A stretch of DNA of 33,743 bases, from the NCBI GenBank assembly GCA_016185075.1, contig JACPOH010000065.1, positions 1 through 33,743 of the forward strand, in the 5' to 3' direction. Numbering within the stretch: position 1 is the first letter of the stretch; each line of letters begins with the position of its first letter. Shown in pieces: positions 16,641 through 24,353 of the stretch. The position numbers and the translations under genes are program-made. The stretch comes from Aquabacterium sp. (GTDB lineage: Bacteria > Pseudomonadota > Gammaproteobacteria > Burkholderiales > Burkholderiaceae_C). Under the pieces are notes generated by a model that worked only from the letters and a program-made list of their open reading frames with translations, did no database searches and was not told the DNA's origin.

Positions 16641-18113
16641 ATGAACAGAGCCAATATGCACATCGTTGACCCCCACACCGGCGAATCCAACCCTGCTGAC
16701 ATCCAGCGCGTATTCGAGTCGCAACTGGCCACGGCGACCGCCTGGCGCGAATCGACCGTTGCCGAGCGCATCGCCCGCCTCAAGAAGCTGCGCGACGCGA
16801 TGATGGCCCGTCGCGATGATTTCTACAAAGCCTTCCAGCTGGACTATCGCAAGCCGGCGTCCGAGGTCGAGGCCACCGAGTTCATGCCGGTGCTCGACGA
16901 AATCCGCCATGCCATCGGCAGCCTCAAGAAATGGGCGACACCCAAGCGCGTGTGGCCCACGATGGCCACCATGTTCACGCAAAGCTGGATCGAGTACCAG
17001 CCGCGCGGCCGCTGCCTGATCATCGCGCCCTGGAACTTCCCGCTCAACCTGTGCTTCGGCCCGCTGGTGTCGGCCCTGGCTGCGGGCAACACGGTCATCC
17101 TCAAACCCTCCGAGATGACGCCGGCTGTGAGCGCCGTGATGGCCGAGGTGATCGCCGAGGTCGTCCCGAGCAACGAGGTGGCCTTGTTTGAAGGCGCCTT
17201 GCAGACCTCGCAAGCCCTGCTGGAGCTGCCCTTCGACCACATCTTCTTCACCGGCTCGCCTGCCGTGGGCAAGGTCGTGATGGCGGCCGCTGCCAAGCAC
17301 CTCACCAGCGTGACGCTGGAGCTGGGTGGCAAGTCGCCCGTGATCGTCGATGAGTCGGCTGACCTGAAGCTGTCGGCCCAGACCCTGCTGTGGGGCAAGT
17401 TCACCAACTGCGGCCAGATCTGCGTGGCGCCTGACCACCTGTATGTGCACGAGTCCGTGAAGGACCGTTTCGTGCAGGCTTGCCGCGACGTGATCGCCGA
17501 GCGCTTCGGTGCCACACCCGAAGCCCAGCGCAAGAGCCCTGACTTCACCCGCGTGATCAACCAGCGCCACACCCAGCGCATTGCCGGCCTGCTGCAGGAC
17601 GCCAAGGACAAAGGCGCCAAGGTGTTGGCCGGTGGCGATGTGGACATCGCCGGTTGCTACATCTCGCCCACGCTGATCGAGCAGGTGCCGGCCAACGCCA
17701 GCATCATGTCGGAGGAAATCTTCGGCCCGGTGCTGCCCGTGATCACCTACCGCGACATCAGCGAAGTGGTGCGCCAGATCAACGCCGCACCCAAGCCCCT
17801 GGCCCTGTACATCTTCAGCAAGAACAAGGCACGCATGCGCCAGATCCTGGCCCAGACCAGCTCGGGCGGCGTGGCCATCAACCACGTGGTGCTGCACTAC
17901 GCGCACGGCAACCTGCCGTTTGGTGGCGTGAACAACTCCGGCATCGGCAGCGCCCACGGCGAGTTCGGCTTCAAGGCCTTCTCGCATGAACGTGCGGTGC
18001 TGAAGTCCGGCCCGGTGCTGATGGCCAAGATGTTCTTCCCGCCGTACACCGGCCTGAAGCAGAAGCTGATCCGCTGGACAGTGGATTCCCTGCGTCTGCC
18101 CTCGCTGTTCTGA
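16641..18113 (+). CDS. Aldehyde dehydrogenase (coniferyl aldehyde dehydrogenase-like, class 3)
   Basis: A 490-residue NAD(P)-dependent aldehyde dehydrogenase that would oxidise aldehydes to carboxylic acids. Visible landmarks are the oxyanion Asn in APWNFPLN (N132), the general base Glu in LELGGKSP (E227), the catalytic Cys in NCGQICVAPDH (C261), and EEIFGPVLPV. The short length and a C-terminal hydrophobic/basic segment (FFPPYTGLKQKLIRW) match the class 3 / fatty or coniferyl aldehyde dehydrogenases, which may touch the membrane. The true substrate is not determined. The ATG at 16641 has GGAGA 8 nt upstream; an in-frame ATG at 16629 is less likely. A strong intrinsic terminator follows the stop. 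Confidence 0.93.
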   Translation: MNRANMHIVDPHTGESNPADIQRVFESQLATATAWRESTVAERIARLKKLRDAMMARRDDFYKAFQLDYRKPASEVEATEFMPVLDEIRHAIGSLKKWATPKRVWPTMATMFTQSWIEYQPRGRCLIIAPWNFPLNLCFGPLVSALAAGNTVILKPSEMTPAVSAVMAEVIAEVVPSNEVALFEGALQTSQALLELPFDHIFFTGSPAVGKVVMAAAAKHLTSVTLELGGKSPVIVDESADLKLSAQTLLWGKFTNCGQICVAPDHLYVHESVKDRFVQACRDVIAERFGATPEAQRKSPDFTRVINQRHTQRIAGLLQDAKDKGAKVLAGGDVDIAGCYISPTLIEQVPANASIMSEEIFGPVLPVITYRDISEVVRQINAAPKPLALYIFSKNKARMRQILAQTSSGGVAINHVVLHYAHGNLPFGGVNNSGIGSAHGEFGFKAFSHERAVLKSGPVLMAKMFFPPYTGLKQKLIRWTVDSLRLPSLF

Positions 18114-18141
18114 CCGATAATCCGCACGCCTGATCATCCCG

Positions 18142-18165
18142 GCCCGCCTACATGGCGGGCTTTTT
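18142..18165 (+). terminator. Rho-independent terminator after the aldehyde dehydrogenase gene
   Basis: A perfect 7-bp GC stem, GCCCGCC / GGCGGGC, with loop TACAT is followed directly by TTTTT (18161-18165). It lies 28 nt after the dehydrogenase stop and only 16 nt before the livH start, so it should end the upstream transcript or act as a leader attenuator for livHMGF. An ATG inside the loop (18152) is in frame with livH but is judged not to be the start. Confidence 0.85.
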
Positions 18166-18181
18166 GCATGTCGCGAAGCTC

Positions 18182-19105
18182 GTGGATACCTTCATTCAAC
18201 AACTGATCAACGGCCTGGTGCTGGGCAGCATGTATGCCCTGGTGGCGCTGGGCTACACCATGGTCTACGGGATCATCAACCTCATCAATTTCGCCCACGG
18301 TGAGGTGCTGATGGTGGGGGCCCTGGTGAGCTGGACGGTGGTGACCCACCTGGAGGGCAGCGGCCTGCCCGGTTGGGCCTTGCTGGCCTTGTCGCTGGTG
18401 GTGGCCATGCTGGCCTGCATGGCCTTGAATTACGTGATCGAGAAGCTCGCTTACCGGCCCTTGCGCAATGCGCCGCGTCTGGCGCCGCTGATCACGGCCA
18501 TGGGCATGTCGCTGCTGCTGCAGACCCTGGCCATGATCATCTGGAAGCCCGACTACAAGCCTTACCCGATCCTGCTGCCTGACGAGCCCTACGAGATCCT
18601 GGGCGCCACCATCAACATGGTGCAGATCCTCATCCTGGCGGTGACGGCGGTGACGCTGGCTGGCCTGATGTTCCTGATCAACGGCACGAAGCTGGGCCGG
18701 GCCATGCGCGCCACGGCCGAGAACCCGCGCGTGGCGCAGCTGATGGGCGTGCAGCCCGACAAGGTCATCTCGGCGACCTTCATCATCGGTGCGGCCCTGG
18801 CGGCCTTGGCTGGTGTGATGTGGGCGGCCAATTACGGCTCGGTGCAGCACACCATGGGCTTCCTGCCGGGCCTCAAGGCCTTCACGGCGGCCGTGTTCGG
18901 TGGCATCGGCAACCTGGGCGGCGCCATGGTGGGCGGCATCCTGCTGGGTGTCATCGAGGCCATGGGTGCTGGCTACATCGGTGACCTGACGGGCGGCGTG
19001 CTGGGCAGCAACTACCAGGACATCTTCGCGTTCACGGTGCTGATCCTGGTGCTGACCTTGCGGCCGCAGGGCCTGCTGGGCGAGCGTGTGGCCGACCGGG
19101 CGTGA
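18182..19105 (+). CDS. livH: Branched-chain amino acid ABC transporter permease LivH
   Basis: A 307-residue polytopic inner-membrane permease of the LivH family, forming a heterodimer with LivM to import branched-chain or related amino acids. The typical N-terminus DTFIQQLINGLVLGSMYALVALGYT and the EAA-like loop RAMRATAENPRVAQLMGV are present, and there are about eight hydrophobic segments. I chose the GTG at 18182 because the family usually starts at this MDTFIQQ position; the upstream in-frame ATG at 18152 lies in the terminator loop. The ribosome site is weak. It is the first gene of livHMGF, 11 nt before livM. No periplasmic substrate-binding protein gene is present in the window. Confidence 0.92.
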   Translation: MDTFIQQLINGLVLGSMYALVALGYTMVYGIINLINFAHGEVLMVGALVSWTVVTHLEGSGLPGWALLALSLVVAMLACMALNYVIEKLAYRPLRNAPRLAPLITAMGMSLLLQTLAMIIWKPDYKPYPILLPDEPYEILGATINMVQILILAVTAVTLAGLMFLINGTKLGRAMRATAENPRVAQLMGVQPDKVISATFIIGAALAALAGVMWAANYGSVQHTMGFLPGLKAFTAAVFGGIGNLGGAMVGGILLGVIEAMGAGYIGDLTGGVLGSNYQDIFAFTVLILVLTLRPQGLLGERVADRA

Positions 19106-19116
19106 AGGGGCTGACG

Positions 19117-20223
19117 ATGCAAAAGCGTTTTCAAACCTTCCTGATCTGCGCGGCGGCCTTGCTCGTGCTGCCGCTGCTGCTGCAAGGCTTCGGTGAGGCC
19201 TGGGTGCGCATCATCGACACGGCGCTGCTCTACATCCTGCTGGCGCTGGGCCTGAACATCGTGGTGGGCTTTGCCGGCCTGCTGGACCTGGGCTACATCG
19301 CCTTCTATGCGGTCGGTGCGTACATGTTTGCGCTGCTGGCCTCACCGCATCTCAGCGAGAACATCCCGGCCTTGGCGGCCATGTTTCCAGACGGGCTGCA
19401 CACGCCCATCTGGCTGGCCATTCCCATTGCGGCCGGCGTGTCGGCGCTGGCGGGTGTGCTGCTGGGGGCCCCCACGCTCAAGCTGCGTGGCGACTACCTG
19501 GCCATCGTCACCCTGGGCTTCGGTGAAATCATCCGCGTGTTCATGAACAACCTGGATGCGCCCGTCAACATCACCAACGGGCCCAAGGGCATCAGCAGCA
19601 TCGACGCCATCAGCGTGGGCGGGGTCAGCCTGGGGCAGCCCTGGCATGTGGCCGGCTTCACGCTGCCGTCGGTCACCTTGTACTACTACTTGTTCCTGGC
19701 CATCGTCGTGCTGGCCGTGATCGTGTGCCTGCGCCTGCATGACTCGCGCCTGGGCCGCGCCTGGCTGGCCATTCGGGAAGACGAGATCGCGGCCAAGGCC
19801 ATGGGCCTGAACACCCGCAACCTCAAGCTGCTGGCCTTCGGCCTGGGCGCCACGTTTGGTGGGGTGTCGGGTGTGCTGTTTGCCAGCTTCCAGGGCTTTG
19901 TCTCGCCCGAATCCTTCAGCTTGCAGGAGTCCGTGATGGTGGTGGCCATGGTGGTGCTCGGCGGGCTGGGGCACATCCCCGGTGTGATCCTGGGTGCCTT
20001 CCTGCTGGCCGCTTTGCCGGAGGTGTTGCGCCATGTGGCCGGGCCTTTGCAAGCCATGACGGGCGGGCGCCTGGATGCGGCCATCCTGCGGCAACTGCTG
20101 GTGGCGCTGGCCATGATCGGCATCATGCTGATGCGGCCGCGCGGCTTGTGGCCATCGCCGCGCCATGAAGATCGCCTGATCCCGGATGAGGACGCTGAAC
20201 TTGCGCAAAGGGGCCGCGCATGA
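19117..20223 (+). CDS. livM: Branched-chain amino acid ABC transporter permease LivM
   Basis: A 368-residue permease of the LivM family with about nine to ten hydrophobic segments, the early signature ALGLNIVVGFAGLLDLGYIAFYAVGAY, the mid-protein GDYLAIVTLGFGEI and the cytoplasmic coupling loop LGRAWLAIREDEIAAKAMGLN that contacts the ATPases. It pairs with LivH in the inner membrane. The ATG at 19117 is preceded by GAAGGGG; the GTG at 19102 overlaps the livH stop region and is less likely. The stop codon overlaps the livG start as ATGA (20220-20223), so livG translation is coupled. Confidence 0.93.
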   Translation: MQKRFQTFLICAAALLVLPLLLQGFGEAWVRIIDTALLYILLALGLNIVVGFAGLLDLGYIAFYAVGAYMFALLASPHLSENIPALAAMFPDGLHTPIWLAIPIAAGVSALAGVLLGAPTLKLRGDYLAIVTLGFGEIIRVFMNNLDAPVNITNGPKGISSIDAISVGGVSLGQPWHVAGFTLPSVTLYYYLFLAIVVLAVIVCLRLHDSRLGRAWLAIREDEIAAKAMGLNTRNLKLLAFGLGATFGGVSGVLFASFQGFVSPESFSLQESVMVVAMVVLGGLGHIPGVILGAFLLAALPEVLRHVAGPLQAMTGGRLDAAILRQLLVALAMIGIMLMRPRGLWPSPRHEDRLIPDEDAELAQRGRA

Positions 20224-20914
20224 GTCAGACCCTGTTGAGCGTGGCGGGCGTGTCCAAGCGCTTTGGCGGCGTGCAAGCCCTGAGCGAGGTCGGCCTGAGC
20301 ATCACCGCAGGCCATGTGCATGGCCTGATCGGCCCCAATGGCGCGGGCAAGACCACCTTCTTCAATGTGATCACGGGCCTCGTACCGTCTGATCAGGGGC
20401 GTTTCGAACTGGCTGGCCAGGCCTACAAGCCGATAGCCGTGCACAAGGTGGCCCAGGCGGGTATCGCGCGCACTTTCCAGAACATCCGCCTGTTTGCCGA
20501 CATGAGTGCGCTGGACAACGTGCGTGTGGGCCGCCATGTGCGGACCAAGGTGGGCTGGTGGCAGGCCCTGTTGCGCACCAAGGCCTTCACGCATGAAGAA
20601 GGTTTGATCACGCGTGACGCCATGGCGCTGCTCGAATTCGTGGGCCTGGCTGGCAAGGCCAGTTGGACGAACCGGCCGCCGGCATGAACGCCACCGAGAA
20701 AGTGCAGTTGCGCGAGCTGATCGAACGCATCCGCCAGCAAGGCCGTTCGGTGCTGCTGATCGAGCACGACGTGAAGCTGGTCATGGGCCTGTGCGACCAC
20801 GTGACCGTGCTGGACCAGGGCAAGCTGATCGCGTCCGGCTCACCTGCGCAGGTGCAGCGCGATCCTGCGGTCATCGCGGCTTACCTGGGTGGGGCCCACC
20901 AGCCTGGCCCTTGA
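20220..20914 (+). pseudogene. livG: livG, ABC ATPase gene interrupted by an out-of-frame internal deletion
   Basis: The first 148 codons encode a normal LivG N-terminus with Walker A GPNGAGKTT and Q-loop ARTFQNIRLF, up to VGLAGKAS. The frame then hits a stop at 20685-20687. The C-terminal part continues two bases over, from 20663 (LDEPAAGMNATEKVQL) through the H-loop IEHDVKLV to a stop at 20912-20914. Compared with the LivG family, about 28 residues containing the ABC signature (LxYGxQRRLEIARAL) and the first half of Walker B are missing, which implies a loss of about 85 bp (1 modulo 3). Neither fragment should make an active ATPase. The lesion is either real or an assembly error, since livH, livM and livF on either side look intact. 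Confidence 0.82.
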
Positions 20915-21678
20915 TGCCGATGCACACGAGTCCTTCCAACATGTCTTCCGTGAACACGACCTCATCGACCCCGCTGCTGGCTGTGCGTGATCTCAGCGTG
21001 TCTTATGGCGGCATCAAGGCTGTCAAGCAGCTGAACATCGAGTTGCACCAAGGGGAACTGGTCAGCCTGATTGGTGCCAACGGTGCGGGCAAGAGCACCA
21101 CGCTCAAGGCCATCTGCGGCCTGCTGGCGCCGCAGTCCGGCGAGGTGCTGTTCGATGGCCGCAGCATCAAAGGACAGGGCGCGTGGACGCTGGTTTCGCA
21201 AGGCCTGGTCATGGTGCCGGAAGGCCGCGGCATCTTCACGCGCATGAGCATCGACGAGAACCTGCGCATGGGGGCCTATCTGCGTAAGGACAAGGCCCAG
21301 ATCGAGGCCGATACCGAGTCGGTCTACCAGCGTTTCCCGCGCTTGAAAGAGCGCCACAAGCAGCTGGCTGGCACCTTGTCGGGCGGCGAGCAGCAGATGC
21401 TGGCCATGGGCCGCGCCTTGCTGGCCAAGCCCAGGCTGCTTTTGCTGGACGAGCCTTCGATGGGCCTGGCTCCCATCATGGTCGACAAGATCTTCGAGGT
21501 GGTGCGCGACGTGTCGCAGCAGGGTGTGACCGTGCTGCTGGTCGAGCAGAACGCGCACCGCGCGCTGGAGATGGCCGACCGCGCCTATGTGCTGGATTCG
21601 GGTGAGGTGGCGCTGTCAGGGCCTGCCCGCGAGTTGCTGGGCAACCCGCAGGTGCAGGCGGCGTATCTCGGCGCGTGA
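20914..21678 (+). CDS. livF: Branched-chain amino acid ABC transporter ATP-binding protein LivF
   Basis: A 254-residue ATPase with Walker A GANGAGKST (54-62), Q-loop region GLVMVPEGRGIFTRMS, signature LSGGEQQMLAMGRALL, Walker B LLLLDEPSMGLAP and H-loop VEQNAHRALE. VPEGRGIF is characteristic of LivF. It would normally pair with LivG to drive LivHM. The ATG at 20914 overlaps the original livG stop by one base (TGATG), implying coupling; ATGs at 20920 and 20941 are in frame and the last gives an N-terminus closer to usual family length. Because the livG frame now ends 225 nt earlier, ribosomes from the livG start would not reach this junction in frame. The stop abuts the stop of the convergent HIT gene. 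Confidence 0.92.
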   Translation: MPMHTSPSNMSSVNTTSSTPLLAVRDLSVSYGGIKAVKQLNIELHQGELVSLIGANGAGKSTTLKAICGLLAPQSGEVLFDGRSIKGQGAWTLVSQGLVMVPEGRGIFTRMSIDENLRMGAYLRKDKAQIEADTESVYQRFPRLKERHKQLAGTLSGGEQQMLAMGRALLAKPRLLLLDEPSMGLAPIMVDKIFEVVRDVSQQGVTVLLVEQNAHRALEMADRAYVLDSGEVALSGPARELLGNPQVQAAYLGA

Positions 21679-22101
21679 TCAGGCTTCCAGCGCCGCCACG
21701 ATCTTCGCGGCCAGCGCCTTCAGATGGTTCTGGTCTGCCATCACGGTGGCGTGCGGGCGGCGCAGATCGCCAATCGAACCCGGGATCACATGGACGTGAA
21801 AGTGCGGCACGGTCTGGCCGGCACCGGGGCCGTTGAGCTGCATCAGCACCACGCCGTCGGCACCCAGGCCTTTCTTCTGCGCGTTGCCGATCTTGCGCAC
21901 GGTGGCCATGCAGGCTTGCGCCGCGGCATCAGACAGTTCAAACAAGGTTTCGGCCGGCTCCTTGGGGATCACCAGCGCATGGCCATCCGTCTGCGGCATG
22001 ATGTCCATGAAGGCCAGGGTGTGCTCGTCCTCGTACAGCTTGATGCAGGGGATCTCGCCGCGCAGGATCCTGGCGAAGATGTTGTTCGTGTCGTAGCTCA
22101 T
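21679..22101 (-). CDS. HIT-family nucleotide hydrolase/transferase (Hint-like)
   Basis: A 140-residue HIT protein with the histidine triad VPHFHVHVIP (H100, H102, H104) and the FMDIMPQTDGHALVIPK strand typical of the family. HIT proteins act on the alpha-phosphate of nucleotide conjugates such as AMP-lysine or diadenosine polyphosphates in the cytosol; the exact substrate here is not clear. The ATG at 22101 has AGGAGCACTGC upstream. It follows the 2Fe-2S/FAD oxidoreductase gene on the same strand by 45 nt and is probably co-transcribed with it. It is convergent with livF, with the two stop codons directly adjacent. Confidence 0.94.
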   Translation of the reverse strand: MSYDTNNIFARILRGEIPCIKLYEDEHTLAFMDIMPQTDGHALVIPKEPAETLFELSDAAAQACMATVRKIGNAQKKGLGADGVVLMQLNGPGAGQTVPHFHVHVIPGSIGDLRRPHATVMADQNHLKALAAKIVAALEA

Positions 22102-22146
22102 GCAGTGCTCCTTGAATGGTGGGGCGCAAAGGGCGAAACAGGTGGT

Positions 22147-23190
22147 TCAGGTCGAGGCCTTGTCGGCGGCGCTGGTGAAGGCATCGGCGTAGAAATACTC
22201 TTCTGGCAGGCCGGCCTTGGCGATGAAGTCCTCGCGGGCGGATTGCACCATGATGGGGGCGCCACAGGCATACACCTCGTGGCCAGACAGATCGGGCAGA
22301 TCCGCCAGCACGGCCTGGTGGACGAAGCCGGTGCGGCCTGTCCAGTGGTCCTCCGGCCTGGCTTCAGACAGCACGGGCACGTACGTCAACCACGGCAGCT
22401 CGGCGGCCTGTTGCGCGGCCCAGTCATGCATGTACAGATCGGCCTTGCTGCGGCAGCCCCAGTACAGCGTGGTGGGGCGGCTGATGCCCTTGTGGCGCAT
22501 GTCTTCGATGATGGCCTTGAGCGGCGCGAAGCCCGTGCCCGAGCCCAGAAGCACCACGGGGCGCTCGGATTCTTCGCGCAGGAAGAAGGTGCCGAACGGC
22601 CCTTCGACACGCAGGATGTCCTTTTCCTTCATGGTGCCGAAGACCTGATCCGTGAACACGCCACCTGGCATGTGGCGGATGTGCAGCTCGATGCCTTCGG
22701 GCCCGGCCTCCTTGACCGCATGGGGCGCGTTGGCCATCGAGTAGCTGCGGCGCTGGCCATCCTTGAGGATGAACTCGATGTACTGCCCGGCTCTGAAACC
22801 GAAGTTGTTGGTGGCCGGCAGTTGCAGGCGCAGCACCATCACATCGGGCGCCAGGCGGGTGAGGCGGGTCAGACGGGTGGGCATCTTGACCACGGGGTGA
22901 TCGCCCATGCCGACCACCTGCTTGCATTCCAGCACCAGATCGGTCTGCGGGGTGGCACAGCAGGTCAGCATGTAGCCGTCGGCCTCTTCCTTGGGGCTCA
23001 GGGCCTTTTCCTGGTGCGCGCCATGGATCACACGGCCCTCGATCAACCTGCATTTGCACGAGCCGCAGGCGCCATCCTTGCAGCCATAGGGCAGGCCGAT
23101 GCTGGCGTTGATGGCAGCACTCAACACCGTTTCGTCGCGCTGCATGGTGAAGCTGCGGTTGCTGGGGGCGATGGTGACGGAAAAACTCAT
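22147..23190 (-). CDS. 2Fe-2S ferredoxin-FAD/NAD(P)H oxidoreductase (CDP-6-deoxy-3,4-glucoseen reductase-like)
   Basis: A 347-residue single-chain electron transfer protein. The N-terminal plant-type 2Fe-2S domain has C37-x4-C42-x2-C45 and a distal Cys at 77 (LTCC). The FAD-binding barrel has RRSYSMAN (R148, Y150, S151), and the NAD(P)-binding domain begins with LLGSGTGFAPLKAI (216-225) and ends with YACGAPIMV. The layout matches the reductase components of oxygenases and the AscD/DdhD-type reductases, which pass electrons from NAD(P)H through FAD to the iron-sulfur centre. The partner protein is not in the window. I chose the ATG at 23190 because GAGG precedes it by 9 nt and the domain begins there; the long upstream extension of this frame runs antisense to the SDR gene. 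Confidence 0.93.
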   Translation of the reverse strand: MSFSVTIAPSNRSFTMQRDETVLSAAINASIGLPYGCKDGACGSCKCRLIEGRVIHGAHQEKALSPKEEADGYMLTCCATPQTDLVLECKQVVGMGDHPVVKMPTRLTRLTRLAPDVMVLRLQLPATNNFGFRAGQYIEFILKDGQRRSYSMANAPHAVKEAGPEGIELHIRHMPGGVFTDQVFGTMKEKDILRVEGPFGTFFLREESERPVVLLGSGTGFAPLKAIIEDMRHKGISRPTTLYWGCRSKADLYMHDWAAQQAAELPWLTYVPVLSEARPEDHWTGRTGFVHQAVLADLPDLSGHEVYACGAPIMVQSAREDFIAKAGLPEEYFYADAFTSAADKAST

Positions 23191-23304
23191 GAACACAACC
23201 TCGGTCAAGATGGGTGCAAATGAGAACCGCCCGTACCTGAACAAGCGCGTGGCGGCCTCAGAATCACGGGGTCGATTTTCGCTCAGACTTTGAAGCCGCC
23301 CGCC

Positions 23305-24219
23305 ATGTTCAATCCTCCACCCGCACGACACACCCGGTTTCGTCAGACGCGCGTGCTGATCGTCGGCTGCGGCGACGTGGGCCTGCGCGCTGCCAGGCAA
23401 GTGCTGCCACGTTGTCGCGTGCTGGCCTTGACCTCGCAGCCGGAGCGCGTGGGCCTGCTGCGCGAGGCTGGCATCGTGCCCTTGCTGGGCAATCTGGACC
23501 GGGCCGAGAGCCTGGGGAGGCTGGCCGGGCTGGCCACGCGCGTGCTGCATCTGGCACCGCCACCGGGTTCGGGCGCCACCGACCCGCGCACGGCCCGTCT
23601 GCTGGCAGCCTTGAGCCGGCGGGGTGGCGTGCAGACCCTCGTCTATGGCAGCACCACCGGTGTCTATGGCGATGCCCAGGGCGCCTTGTTCGATGAAACC
23701 CGGGCAGTGGCACCGGCCACCGATCGGGGGCGTCGCCGTGTGCATGCTGAAAGCCTGGTGCGGTGGTGGGGCCGCCGGCAGGTGCTGCAGTCCGGCACGC
23801 GCGCCAGCATCCTGCGCATCCCGGGGATCTATGCCCTTGATCGCGATGGTGGCGACCCACGTGAACGTGTGCGCAAGGGCAGCCCGGTGCTGACACCAGC
23901 CGATGACGTCTACACGAACCACATCCATGCGGACGACCTGGCACGTGCTTGCGTGGCGGCCCTGTGGCGTGGCAGACCAGGCCGAGTGGTGCACACCAGT
24001 GACGACACGGACATGCGCATGGGTGACTATGTCGACTGGGTCGCCGACCACTTCGGGTTGCCCAGGCCCCCCAGGTTGAGCCGTGCCGAGGCGGCGACCG
24101 CTCTGAGCCCGATGCAGCTGTCGTTCATGAGCGAGTCACGTCGCCTGCGCAACGATCGGCTCAAGCAGGAGCTGCGTGTGCGCCTGCGTTACCCATCGAT
24201 ACACAAGGGCCTGGCTTGA
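23305..24219 (+). CDS. NAD(P)-binding SDR/epimerase-like protein (YeeZ-type)
   Basis: A 304-residue atypical short-chain dehydrogenase. The nucleotide-binding fingerprint is VLIVGCGDVGLRAAR (G21-x-G23-x-x-G26). The segment LVYGSTTGVYGD holds the usual active-site Ser/Thr, and the Tyr-x3-Lys pair is absent or altered (GRRRVHAESLVRW follows), so catalysis in the normal SDR manner is doubtful. C-terminally, NHIHADDLARACVAALWRG is a typical epimerase motif. The pattern resembles E. coli YeeZ, whose role is unknown. The ATG at 23305 is taken as start; a TTG at 23290 is possible. It is divergent from the oxidoreductase gene with a 114-nt gap. Confidence 0.85.
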   Translation: MFNPPPARHTRFRQTRVLIVGCGDVGLRAARQVLPRCRVLALTSQPERVGLLREAGIVPLLGNLDRAESLGRLAGLATRVLHLAPPPGSGATDPRTARLLAALSRRGGVQTLVYGSTTGVYGDAQGALFDETRAVAPATDRGRRRVHAESLVRWWGRRQVLQSGTRASILRIPGIYALDRDGGDPRERVRKGSPVLTPADDVYTNHIHADDLARACVAALWRGRPGRVVHTSDDTDMRMGDYVDWVADHFGLPRPPRLSRAEAATALSPMQLSFMSESRRLRNDRLKQELRVRLRYPSIHKGLA

Positions 24220-24353
24220 GGCCTGCTCGCGACAGGCGAGCCCCCTGTTCAGGGCCTTCTCCCTCTCATTGGGGTGTGGGCTGCGTGGCTGACGAGACGC
24301 GTGGGTGATATCTTCGCGCGTTTCATCATCCAATATTCAACAAGGGTTTGACC

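Noticed and set aside
16593-18137. 514-codon open frame on the minus strand opposite the aldehyde dehydrogenase gene
   Set aside because: Shadow of a well-matched dehydrogenase; composition is rich in His, Gly, Gln and Arg without motifs.
18152-18181. Earlier in-frame ATG for livH
   Set aside because: It lies in the loop of a strong terminator, adds 10 residues not typical of LivH, and the family start MDTFIQQ corresponds to the GTG at 18182.
21724-23223. 499-codon plus-strand open frame across the HIT and oxidoreductase genes
   Set aside because: It spans two genes on the opposite strand with clear catalytic motifs and has no similarity to a known family.
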